Shown one piece after another: positions 25,439 through 33,039 of a stretch of 64,000 nt of DNA. The notes beneath the pieces are model-generated. The model was not told the origin of the DNA, made no database searches, and was given only the letters and a program-made list of their open reading frames with translations. The translations under genes were made by a program, and so were the position numbers. Origin of the DNA: JAJTFW01 sp046330075 (GTDB lineage: Bacteria; Bacteroidota; Bacteroidia; AKYH767-A; OLB10); NCBI GenBank assembly GCA_046330075.1, contig JAXLTL010000011.1, forward strand, positions 41,435 to 105,434, in the 5' to 3' direction. The stretch's first letter is position 1. The number at the start of each line of letters is the position of its first letter.

Positions 25439-26542
25439 GTGATCGTACCTGAAACGAAATCGCTGCTGGAGAGTGCCAATACTGCCGGAGGAAAACTCTT
25501 CCTCAATTACCTGCAGGATGTTTCTTCGCATGTGTATCAATACACTTATGAAGGAGTGAAAGAGCGGGAAATTATCCTGCCCGCCATTGGAACAGCAGCC
25601 GGCTTCGGCGGTTACAAGGAAGACAAAGAAGTTTTCTTCACTTTCACTTCGTTCACCTATCCTCCGGCCATCTACCGGTATGACATCGCCAGCGGGAAAG
25701 CTGCGCTGTTCCGTAGTTCCAACGTAAAATTCAATCCTGATGATTATACCACCGAACAGGTTTTCTACCCGAGTAAGGATGGCACCAAAGTGCCGATGTT
25801 TATCATCTACAAAAAAGGGCTTCAGAAAAACAGTATGAACCCCACTTTGCTGTATGCCTACGGCGGATTCAACGTCAACCTTACTCCGTCTTTTAGTGCA
25901 TCGCGTGTGGTTTTACTTGAACAAGGAGCAGTGTATGCGATGGCCAATATCCGCGGAGGCGGTGAATACGGAGAAGCCTGGCACCGTGGTGGTATGCTCG
26001 AGAAAAAACAAAATGTATTTGATGATTTCATTGCGGCCGGCGAATATCTGGTAAAAGAAAAATATACTTCACCGGCTCGTCTGGCTGTACAGGGTGGTTC
26101 CAATGGCGGACTCCTCATCGGTGCTGTGGTGAATCAGCGTCCCGATTTATTCAAAGTTGCCTTCCCGCAAGTGGGTGTGATGGATATGCTCCGCTTTCAT
26201 AAGTTTACTGTTGGCTGGGGCTGGGTTGTTGAATATGGCTCAAGTGATAGTCTGCAGCAGTTCGGCTATCTCTATAAGTATTCTCCCGTTCACAACATCA
26301 AACCGGTAAGTTACCCTGCGGTAATGGTGACCACCGCCGACCATGACGACCGTGTGGTGCCTGCACATTCGTTCAAATACATTGCTACCTTACAGGAAAA
26401 TCAGAAAGGACCGGCTCCTGTTTTGATTCGGATCGATGTAAAAGCCGGACATGGAGCAGGAAAACCACTCAGCAAAACCATTGAAGAAACTGCCGACACT
26501 TACGCATTCATGTTCCATAACATGGGCGTGGAAGTAAAGTAA
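25439..26542 (+). CDS. Prolyl oligopeptidase family serine peptidase, C-terminal catalytic part (frameshifted gene)
   Basis: The coding frame is really open from 25397; the GTG at 25439 is only the first possible initiator and is probably not used. The sequence holds the rest of the propeller and the whole alpha/beta-hydrolase domain. The catalytic Ser lies in VQGGSNGGLLIG, the Asp in TTADHDDRVVPAHS, and the His in KAGHGAGKP; the family motifs LLYAYGGFNV and ANIRGGGEYGEAWH are intact. The enzyme would cleave short proline-containing peptides in the periplasm. The gene is either a pseudogene, a sequencing or assembly error, or slippery; the catalytic half shows no other decay. Confidence 0.85.
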   Translation: MIVPETKSLLESANTAGGKLFLNYLQDVSSHVYQYTYEGVKEREIILPAIGTAAGFGGYKEDKEVFFTFTSFTYPPAIYRYDIASGKAALFRSSNVKFNPDDYTTEQVFYPSKDGTKVPMFIIYKKGLQKNSMNPTLLYAYGGFNVNLTPSFSASRVVLLEQGAVYAMANIRGGGEYGEAWHRGGMLEKKQNVFDDFIAAGEYLVKEKYTSPARLAVQGGSNGGLLIGAVVNQRPDLFKVAFPQVGVMDMLRFHKFTVGWGWVVEYGSSDSLQQFGYLYKYSPVHNIKPVSYPAVMVTTADHDDRVVPAHSFKYIATLQENQKGPAPVLIRIDVKAGHGAGKPLSKTIEETADTYAFMFHNMGVEVK

Positions 26543-26553
26543 CTATATCTGCT

Positions 26554-27835
26554 ATGAATATTCTCCTACTCGGATCCGGCGGCCGCGAACATGCTTTCGC
26601 ACGAAGTCTGGCTGCCAGTCCCCGCTGTACCAGCTTATATCGCTCCCGGCAATGCCGGAACAGCCTTGCACGGAACTAACGTTGACGTATCACCGAATGA
26701 TTTCGGGAAACTGAAAGAATTCTGTCTGGAGCGAAACATCTCAATGGTGGTGGTTGGACCGGAAGATCCGCTGGTAAATGGCGTCACCGATTTTTTTGAA
26801 GGTGATGCTTCACTGAAATCCATTCCAGTGATTGGTCCCTCCAAAGCCGGTGCGACCCTGGAAGGCAGCAAGGACTTCTCGAAAGCCTTCATGAAACGTC
26901 ACGATGTTCCGACGGCGGCCTATGAAAGTTTCACCTTTGCCGGCCTGGAAGAAGGATATAAATTTCTGGAGACCCTTCGTCCGCCGTATGTATTAAAGGC
27001 CGACGGACTCGCCGCAGGAAAAGGCGTACTCATCATTGATGAACTCGAAGAAGCCAAAGCTGAATTAAAATCGATGCTGGGCGATGCGAAGTTTGGCAAA
27101 GCCGGAGAGAAAGTGGTGATCGAAGAATTCCTTCACGGTATTGAAGTATCCGTTTTTGTTTTAACTGACGGAAAAAACTACAAAATTCTTCCAGAAGCAA
27201 AAGACTATAAACGCATCGGTGATGGCGACAAAGGACTCAACACCGGAGGCATGGGTGCCGTATCTCCCGTTCCGTTTGTGGACACAACGTTCATGCGAAA
27301 AGTAGAAGAGCGGATCGTTAAGCCAACGATTGAAGGCCTGGCGAAAGAAAAAATTGGCTATCGCGGATTCATCTTCATCGGTCTGATGAACGTAAACGGA
27401 GAACCTTATGTCATCGAATACAACTGCCGCATGGGTGATCCCGAAACAGAAGCCGTGCTGCCGCGCATCCAGACAGATTTTGTTGAACTCATGGATGCGG
27501 TTGCGAAGCAACAACTCGATACGATTACACTGGAAATTGATCCGCGTACTTCCGTCACGGTGGTAATGGTATCGGGCGGTTATCCCGGCAACTACGAGAA
27601 AGGATTTGAGATCACACACCTCGACAAAGCCGGTGGCACCGTCGTATTTCATGCCGGCACAAAAGCATCCGGAAATAAAGTGGTGACCAGCGGCGGACGT
27701 GTGCTGGCGCTTACGTCGCTCGGCAAGTCCATCGAAGAAGCCAGAGAACAATCGTATGCGGCAGCACTCGCTATCAACTTCGACTATGCTTATTACCGCA
27801 AAGACATTGGCCTCGACCTGATGGCGCTCGCATGA
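26554..27835 (+). CDS. purD: Phosphoribosylamine-glycine ligase (GAR synthetase), frameshift near the 5' end
   Basis: PurD joins phosphoribosylamine and glycine using ATP, step two of purine synthesis. ATG 26554 opens the correct N-terminus, MNILLLGSGGREHAFARSLA (with the GGREHA signature), but after SLY near 26640 the frame is lost. The rest of the protein, from YIAPGNAGTALHG, runs in another frame to 27835; that frame alone begins at an ATG at 26591, giving an unnatural start that lacks GGREHA. Restoring two bases (an AT) in ttatatcgct would give LYIAPGNAG, exactly the family sequence. The ATP-grasp domain (PPYVLKADGLAAGKGV, NTGGMGAVSPVP, EYNCRMGDPETEAVLPR) is intact. The stop of the peptidase gene is 11 bases upstream and recO starts 19 bases after purD. 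Confidence 0.93.
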
Positions 27836-27854
27836 ACAACAAGCGTTAAGCAAG

Positions 27855-28580
27855 ATGCTGCAGAAAACCCGTGCCATTGTTCTTGACGTAACGCCCTATG
27901 CGGAAGCCAGCGTTATTGTGAAAGCCTACACCGACACGCATGGACTGCAGAGTTTCCTCGTGAATGGTGTACGCAAACAGAAAGCACGCTTTGCCAACAA
28001 CCTCTTCCAGCCGCTCACGCTCATTGAAGTAGTCGCCTACTTCAAAAAAGCAGGAGGTCTGCACAGAGTCGCAGAAGTGGCGGCCTCTCCCCCGCTCGTA
28101 CACATTCCCTACGACACGATTAAAACCACCATGGCCTTATTCATGGCGGAAGTGTTATACAGAAGCGTAAAGGAAGAAGAAGCCAATCCCGACTTATTCG
28201 GATTCATTGATCATGCGGTACAGATGCTCGACTTACATCCGGAGACGGCCAGCCGGTTTCATCTCTGCTTTTGCATCCAACTCAGTCGGTATTTAGGATT
28301 CTATCCCAGCGGAAGATACTCGGCACTCTCCCCCTGGTTTGATTTAAAAGAAGGTGTCTTCAGAGAAGGTCGTCCGATGCATCCTTATTTCCTCGAGCAC
28401 GAACTCAGTCAGCGTTTTGATGAACTCCTGCAGTTATCGCTCGAAAACATCCATGAAATAAAAATGAGCGCCGATGAACGCCGTAAGCTCTTACAAGGAC
28501 TCATCACCTATTTTGAATTGCACCACACCCAGGGATTCTCCATCCGCTCGCACGAAGTGTTGATGGAACTGATGGGGTGA
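27855..28580 (+). CDS. recO: DNA repair protein RecO
   Basis: RecO mediates RecA loading on SSB-coated DNA in the RecFOR pathway. The 241-residue length and the N-terminal OB-fold are typical: MLQKTRAIVLDVTPYAEASV, then VKAYTDTHGLQSFLVNGVRK. The helical part follows, with PYDTIKTTMALFMAEVLYRS and the family segment LSRYLGFYPSG. The C-terminal zinc-finger cysteines of some RecO proteins are not seen, which is common in Bacteroidota. The stop codon TGA (28578-28580) forms the left end of a 52-bp perfect palindrome shared with the convergent DUF5777 gene. Confidence 0.95.
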   Translation: MLQKTRAIVLDVTPYAEASVIVKAYTDTHGLQSFLVNGVRKQKARFANNLFQPLTLIEVVAYFKKAGGLHRVAEVAASPPLVHIPYDTIKTTMALFMAEVLYRSVKEEEANPDLFGFIDHAVQMLDLHPETASRFHLCFCIQLSRYLGFYPSGRYSALSPWFDLKEGVFREGRPMHPYFLEHELSQRFDELLQLSLENIHEIKMSADERRKLLQGLITYFELHHTQGFSIRSHEVLMELMG

Positions 28581-28629
28581 TTCATTGCCGTAGGGTCGTT
28601 GCATGCAACGACCCTACGGCAATGAATCA
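28578..28629. terminator. 52-bp perfect palindrome acting as bidirectional terminator
   Basis: Bases 28578-28603 are the exact reverse complement of 28604-28629, so 26-bp arms meet with no spacer around GCATGC. The outer three bases of each arm are the TGA stops of recO (plus) and of the DUF5777 gene (minus). The inner part (GTAGGGTCGTTGC and its complement) resembles a class of GTAGGG-ended intergenic palindromes in Bacteroidota. There is no T run, so the terminator role is inferred from position. Confidence 0.7.
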
Positions 28630-29211
28630 AATCGTAAACACCCGCGAAATATTAAATCCGATGCGGATGCCGCCATCGCCCCATTTCGTGGTGGTGTACG
28701 GGAGGAACTGATTTTCGTTCAGGCCAAAGGAATTGGTGACATGCACCTGAAAAACGTGTCCGCCGGTTTCAATTTCAAAACCAATACCGAAGCTATCGTA
28801 GTAATCGTTGTCGCTGTACTTATTGAAATGTGTTGCGTACTCTGCTGTGACAGCGAGGCTGCGGGTAAACTTATAGCGAATAACACCTGCGATGCCATAA
28901 ATATCGTTGCCATCCTTGATATCATTCACCATGTTGTAATGTACAAACCATGGTGCTACCTGGAGCGAGAAATTTTTTCCGAATTTTCTTCCGAAGATGG
29001 CCTGATGCACATACGACAATCGCTGATATCCTTTCTGGTATTTATCGTAACCGGTTAAGTTCTTGCCCGGATCTTTTATAGCAGTATAATACATACCCGA
29101 AAACCAGGTCAGACTCAGCGGCATGCTGCCGTCTTCTGTCTGGCGCAGTACTCTGTATTTGGCAAAACCGTCGAACATCTTCTCATAGTTGGAGCGACCA
29201 ATACCCACCAT
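28627..29211 (-). CDS. DUF5777 family outer-membrane beta-barrel protein, C-terminal part (frameshifted gene)
   Basis: The ATG at 29211 is only an internal Met: the same frame is open upstream and encodes HRFGDINGGTYEWFGLDGGA and TIRLGLEYSYDGRLMVGIGR up to about 29313, which is the expected DUF5777 sequence following the 29300-29515 frame. The part shown has barrel-like strands (MPLSLTWFSGMYYTA, FSLQVAPWFVHYNMV, SLAVTAEYATHFN) and ends RIGFNISRVFTI. DUF5777 proteins are probable outer-membrane barrels often found beside cytochrome-like lipoproteins, as here. Function unknown. Confidence 0.75.
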   Translation of the reverse strand: MVGIGRSNYEKMFDGFAKYRVLRQTEDGSMPLSLTWFSGMYYTAIKDPGKNLTGYDKYQKGYQRLSYVHQAIFGRKFGKNFSLQVAPWFVHYNMVNDIKDGNDIYGIAGVIRYKFTRSLAVTAEYATHFNKYSDNDYYDSFGIGFEIETGGHVFQVHVTNSFGLNENQFLPYTTTKWGDGGIRIGFNISRVFTI

Positions 29212-29299
29212 CAGGCGACCATCATAGCTGTATTCGAGTCCGAGGCGGATCGTCGCACCACCATCCAGACCAAACCACTCGTAGGTACCACCATTGATA

Positions 29300-29515
29300 T
29301 CACCGAAGCGGTGAGATGCGCACGTCCAGTGTACGCGGGCCGCATACTTCTATGGTATGAAAATTGACAACGCGTGTAGTTTTAAAAGTCGCGATGGTGA
29401 GGGTCTTATCTTTATGCTCTGCCTCAGCGAGAATTTTATCCGCATCATCCTGAGCCAATGCCGGCATCAAAGAGGCAGAAAGCAAAAGAGCGAATGTATA
29501 TTTTAGGTAATTCAT
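29300..29515 (-). CDS. DUF5777 family protein, N-terminal part (frameshifted gene)
   Basis: The 71-codon frame gives a signal peptide (MNYLKYTFALLLSASLMPAL, ending AQ) and the family start FKTTRVVNFHTIEVCGPRTLDVRIS, then derails into PLR and a stop. Inserting two bases (a CA, turning tcacc into tcacacc near 29310) continues it as ISHRFGDING, the DUF5777 consensus. The start lies 5 bases after the stop of the cytochrome-like lipoprotein gene, so all three genes form one operon. A single small deletion is the simplest cause, either real or in the assembly. Confidence 0.75.
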   Translation of the reverse strand: MNYLKYTFALLLSASLMPALAQDDADKILAEAEHKDKTLTIATFKTTRVVNFHTIEVCGPRTLDVRISPLR

Positions 29516-29520
29516 AGCCG

Positions 29521-29925
29521 TTAGTTGTTTTGTTTTCCTTCGTCAATCCATTTCTGAATCACCAGTATACTGCAATCATCCAGTTTACCACCTCCCTTGG
29601 GCATCGGAGATGCTCCATTTTCGTGACGGATGGCATCCATCAGATTATCGGATGCAGCATCTGAAACCTGTTGCCAGGTCACTAACGGAATACCACTGGA
29701 TGAACCATTGCCATGACAGGAAGAGGCAGAGCTCCCGGTGCTGCCGCAATAGGCCGTCATCAGGGGAGCAATTCGCCCGCTGTAGGAGATCACTCCCGCC
29801 GTATCACAATTGCCGTTTTGTCCGAAATTGGGATTCAGCTCCTCCGCATTATCGTAATAGCAGGAACTGAACATCAGCATCGATGCCAGCACTGCAAATA
29901 TTCCCGGATAAATAAATTTTTTCAT
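29521..29925 (-). CDS. Cytochrome-c-like lipoprotein (atypical heme motif)
   Basis: ATG 29925 starts a lipoprotein signal (MKKFIYPGIFAVLASMLMFS followed by SC, the lipid-bearing Cys). The frame extends 13 codons upstream without features. The 134-residue protein has a C-terminal pattern like Planctomycete/Bacteroidota c-type cytochrome domains: IAPLMTAYCGSTGSSASSCH, then ASPMPKGGGKLDDCSILVIQ and KWIDEGKQNN. The CH pair is preceded by a Cys nine residues earlier, not the canonical CxxCH, so covalent heme is uncertain. It follows the related lipoprotein gene after 13 bases and precedes DUF5777. A redox or adhesion role cannot be decided from sequence. Confidence 0.7.
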   Translation of the reverse strand: MKKFIYPGIFAVLASMLMFSSCYYDNAEELNPNFGQNGNCDTAGVISYSGRIAPLMTAYCGSTGSSASSCHGNGSSSGIPLVTWQQVSDAASDNLMDAIRHENGASPMPKGGGKLDDCSILVIQKWIDEGKQNN

Positions 29926-29938
29926 GTGTTGCGCCCGA

Positions 29939-30307
29939 TTAATTGTTTTTTGCTCCCTGCTCAATCCACCAATAAATAAGTTTCACATCTTCGGGTGCCA
30001 CCTGCTCATACCCGCTGGGAGGCATTCGCTCCTCAACCACTATGCCTTTATTTGTGATCAATTTATAGAGTTCACTGCTGTGAGCATTTCCGGATTTCAC
30101 ATATCCCATCACTGCTTCGTAAGTTTCGAGAGAAAACTCTCCACCGGCTGCGGCATGGCAACCACTGAAATTACAATGCGAAGAGATAATTCGCTGTACA
30201 TCGTTACTGTAACTGATTTCCGGTACGCCGGTTAGATCGGGTTCTGTGGAACAGGAACTAAAGCCTGTAAAAGCAAGGAGGCACCCTCCTACAATCCATT
30301 TTTTCAT
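29939..30307 (-). CDS. Cytochrome-c-like lipoprotein (atypical heme motif)
   Basis: The 122-residue product starts with a lipoprotein signal (MKKWIVGGCLLAFTGFSSC). It then has ISYSNDVQRIISSHCNFSGCH, a CH pair with a Cys five residues before it, in the place of a CxxCH heme motif. GEFSLETYEAVMGYVKSGN, then ERMPPSGYEQVAPEDVKLIY and WWIEQGAKNN follow, which is the ordinary c-type cytochrome domain pattern with a distal MPP. It is a paralogue of the next gene and first in the three-gene operon ending in DUF5777. Outer-membrane or periplasmic anchoring is inferred from the lipobox. Confidence 0.72.
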   Translation of the reverse strand: MKKWIVGGCLLAFTGFSSCSTEPDLTGVPEISYSNDVQRIISSHCNFSGCHAAAGGEFSLETYEAVMGYVKSGNAHSSELYKLITNKGIVVEERMPPSGYEQVAPEDVKLIYWWIEQGAKNN

Positions 30308-30474
30308 TTCCTCTGGCAGATTTGGGCAAATTTATTGGTATTTCCACTGCTTTTTCAGCCAATTCAGGGATTTCATTATTAAATCATCAACAATTTGCTG
30401 TCTATTTCAGGTCAAAACCACATAAAATAGGGCCGGAAAAGCGTCAGGGTGTGGCAAAATCGGCATCCTTTCCG

Positions 30475-30482
30475 TACTTTTG
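30475..30482 (+). promoter_or_regulatory. Bacteroidota -7 element for the purF homologue
   Basis: TACTTTTG matches TAnnTTTG exactly and ends 17 bases before the ATG at 30500. Confidence 0.45.
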
Positions 30483-30499
30483 CAACTTAGAAGAGAACC

Positions 30500-32398
30500 A
30501 TGAGCGATGCTCTTTACCATGAGTGCGGAATTGCTTTAGTCCGCCTCCTTAAACCCCTCGATTATTATCTCGAAAAGTACGGCACGCCCCTCTACGGGGT
30601 GAATAAATTGTCGTTGCTGATGGAGAAGCAGCATAACCGCGGACAAGACGGCGCCGGTGTAGCCTGTATCAAGTTCGATATGGCTCCGGGTGAGAAGTAC
30701 ATCAACCGTCACCGTTCGGTGGCCAAGAATGCGATTGCTGAGATTTTCGGTGTCATCAACGACCCGCTGCAGGCGCTGGCAAAGAAGGATCCTGCAAAAC
30801 TGCAGGATTGCAACTGGCTGAAGAAAAACTACGATTTTCTGGGCGAGTTATTGTTAGGACATCTGCGCTATGGCACGTATGGCGGAAACAATATTGAGAG
30901 CTGTCATCCTTTTTTGCGTCAGAATAACTGGATGACACGTAATCTCGTGGTGGCCGGTAATTTTAACCTCACCAATGTGGAAGAGCTGTTCAATAACCTG
31001 GTGGAGATCGGACAGCATCCGCGCGAAAAAGCGGATACGGTAACCGTTATGGAAAATATCGGACACTGGCTCGACGAAGAAAACGATTTACTGTACTATC
31101 AATACAAGCAAGAGGGCTTTACGAAAAAACAGATATCTCCGATTATTGCTGAAAAAATTGACATTGCCAATATTCTGCGCCGCTCTTCGAAATACTGGGA
31201 CGGTGGTTATGTGATGGCCGGAATGATTGGACATGGAGATGCCTTTGTATTGAGAGATCCTGCCGGTATTCGTCCCGCCTGTTATTATGCAGATGATGAA
31301 GTGGTAGTGGTTACCTCTGAGCGTCCGCAGATACAAACGGCTTTCAACGTTCCTGCTGAGTCGATCCGTGAAATTAAACCCGGCCATGCGCTGATCATCC
31401 GTAAAAACGGAAAAGTATCAGAGGAGATGGTCAAAGAACCACTCGAGCGTAAATCATGTTCCTTTGAACGCATTTATTTCTCCAGAGGAAGTGACAAAGA
31501 CATTTACCGGGAACGTCAGCAACTTGGAAAAAATCTTTGTCCATCCATTCTCAACTCCATCGACCGCGACCTGCGCCATACCGTGTTCTCGTATATTCCG
31601 AATACCGCAGAAGTTGCCTTTTACGGAATGATCAAGGGCATGGAAGAATACCTGGCCGGTGTGAAGAAACAGAAGATTCTCGCCCTCGGTCCCAACCCCG
31701 ACGAGCAGAAGCTCACCGAAATTCTCGCCATACATACCCGCGCTGAAAAGATCGCCATCAAGGATGCCAAACTGCGCACCTTCATCACCAACGATACCGA
31801 TCGCAGTGATATGGTGGCGCACGTGTATGATATTACATACGGCACCGTTGAAGCCGGCGTGGATAACCTCGTGGTGATTGATGACAGTATTGTCCGCGGC
31901 ACCACACTACGCAACAGCATCATCCGCATGCTGGACCGTTTGAATCCGAAAAAGATTGTGATCGTTTCTTCGGCACCGCAGATTCGTTATCCTGATTGCT
32001 ACGGCATCGACATGGCGAAGATCGGCGATCTCATCGCGTTTAAAGCAGCGATCAGTCTGATCGAAGAACGCAACATGGAACACCTGCTCGACGAAGTTTT
32101 TGAAGCCTGTAAAGCAGAAATCAGCAAGGGTGGAGATGCAGAAAATGTGGTGAAACGTATTTATGCACCCTTCACAGCCGAAGAAATTTCCGCACGCATC
32201 GCGAAGCTGGTGACACCACCCGACTGTCATGCCGAAGTAGAAGTGATCTTCCAGAAAATAGAAGATCTTCATCAGGCTTGTCCGGGACATACCGGCGACT
32301 GGTATTTCAGTGGTAATTATCCTACACCCGGCGGTAACCGCGTTTCCTGTAAAGCCTTTATCAATTACATGACGGGGCAGAATGAGAGGGCGTATTGA
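30500..32398 (+). CDS. purF: Amidophosphoribosyltransferase (long PurF homologue)
   Basis: PurF makes phosphoribosylamine from PRPP and glutamine, the first step of purine synthesis. The N-terminal glutaminase shows a nucleophile Cys in HECGIALVRL (residue 9, so a short propeptide must be removed), then KQHNRGQDGAGVACIKF, LLLGHLRYGTYGG and LVVAGNFNLTN. FVLRDPAGIRPACYYADDEV and the PRPP-binding loop LVVIDDSIVRGTTLRNSIIR mark the rest. At 632 residues it is over 100 longer than E. coli PurF (505). The extra length is spread in insertions around residues 85-110, 180-220 and at the C-terminus, a form I believe is common in Bacteroidota. The purQ and purD genes elsewhere in the window belong to the same pathway. 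Confidence 0.88.
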   Translation: MSDALYHECGIALVRLLKPLDYYLEKYGTPLYGVNKLSLLMEKQHNRGQDGAGVACIKFDMAPGEKYINRHRSVAKNAIAEIFGVINDPLQALAKKDPAKLQDCNWLKKNYDFLGELLLGHLRYGTYGGNNIESCHPFLRQNNWMTRNLVVAGNFNLTNVEELFNNLVEIGQHPREKADTVTVMENIGHWLDEENDLLYYQYKQEGFTKKQISPIIAEKIDIANILRRSSKYWDGGYVMAGMIGHGDAFVLRDPAGIRPACYYADDEVVVVTSERPQIQTAFNVPAESIREIKPGHALIIRKNGKVSEEMVKEPLERKSCSFERIYFSRGSDKDIYRERQQLGKNLCPSILNSIDRDLRHTVFSYIPNTAEVAFYGMIKGMEEYLAGVKKQKILALGPNPDEQKLTEILAIHTRAEKIAIKDAKLRTFITNDTDRSDMVAHVYDITYGTVEAGVDNLVVIDDSIVRGTTLRNSIIRMLDRLNPKKIVIVSSAPQIRYPDCYGIDMAKIGDLIAFKAAISLIEERNMEHLLDEVFEACKAEISKGGDAENVVKRIYAPFTAEEISARIAKLVTPPDCHAEVEVIFQKIEDLHQACPGHTGDWYFSGNYPTPGGNRVSCKAFINYMTGQNERAY

Positions 32399-32400
32399 GT

Positions 32401-32452
32401 GATGCTTCGGTGGCTTCGTCCGATAGCTATCGGACGAAGCCACCGGGGCGTC
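32401..32452. terminator. Bidirectional hairpin between purF homologue and nadD
   Basis: Bases 32408-32445 form a perfect 38-bp palindrome centred on GATAGCTATC, and the arms extend to 32401/32452 with three T-G wobble pairs (in plus-strand RNA). It lies 2 bases after the purF stop and 2 before the nadD stop. No T run follows, so it is a position-based call. Confidence 0.7.
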
Positions 32453-32454
32453 TA

Positions 32455-33030
32455 TCACTTCCTGTAAAAATTCATTTCCTCAATATAGCTGGCTACGGAT
32501 TCCGGCATCATAAAGCTGACATCTTTTCCATCCTTTATTGACTTGCGTATAAAACTGGAAGATATCTCCATGAGCGGAGCGTCGATCCATTTAACGCGGG
32601 GATGGGTTTTGAATTCACCGCCGTCATGTAACGGTCGCGGATATACGTAAATATTGTGATTCTCGAGAATGAGTTCGTAGTTTTTCCATTTTCTCAATCC
32701 TTCGATATTGTCGGCGCCCATGATAAGTGAAAACTCATGCGTCGGGAATTTCTCCTGCAGATAGGCCAGCGTGACCACCGTATAGCTGGGCTTGGGGAGC
32801 TCGAATTCTATTTTAGAAGCCTTGAGTTTGCGGTACGAACCGATGGCCAGTTCCACGAGATGAAAACGGTGATAGTCCTGCAGCAAGGTGCCGGCTGGTT
32901 TCAATGGATTGTGCGGAGAAACAACGAGCCAGATCTGGTCGAGGTCTGAGAATTCGGCGAGGTACTGGGCAATGACCATGTGTCCGTTGTGCACAGGATT
33001 AAAAGAGCCGAAATACAAGCCGATCTTCAT
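32455..33030 (-). CDS. nadD: Nicotinate-nucleotide adenylyltransferase
   Basis: NadD adenylates nicotinate mononucleotide to deamido-NAD in the cytosol. The nucleotidyltransferase start MKIGLYFGSFNPVHNGHMVI is canonical (GSFNPVHxGH), with LVVSPHNPLKP and LIMGADNIEGLRKWKNYE following, and the C-terminal ISSSFIRKSIKDGKDVSFMM motif (the SxTxxR-like ISSSFIR). The length of 191 residues is normal. The gene follows gmk with a 9-base gap in a yicC-gmk-nadD operon, an arrangement common in Bacteroidota. Confidence 0.97.
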   Translation of the reverse strand: MKIGLYFGSFNPVHNGHMVIAQYLAEFSDLDQIWLVVSPHNPLKPAGTLLQDYHRFHLVELAIGSYRKLKASKIEFELPKPSYTVVTLAYLQEKFPTHEFSLIMGADNIEGLRKWKNYELILENHNIYVYPRPLHDGGEFKTHPRVKWIDAPLMEISSSFIRKSIKDGKDVSFMMPESVASYIEEMNFYRK

Positions 33031-33039
33031 GACAGCATC

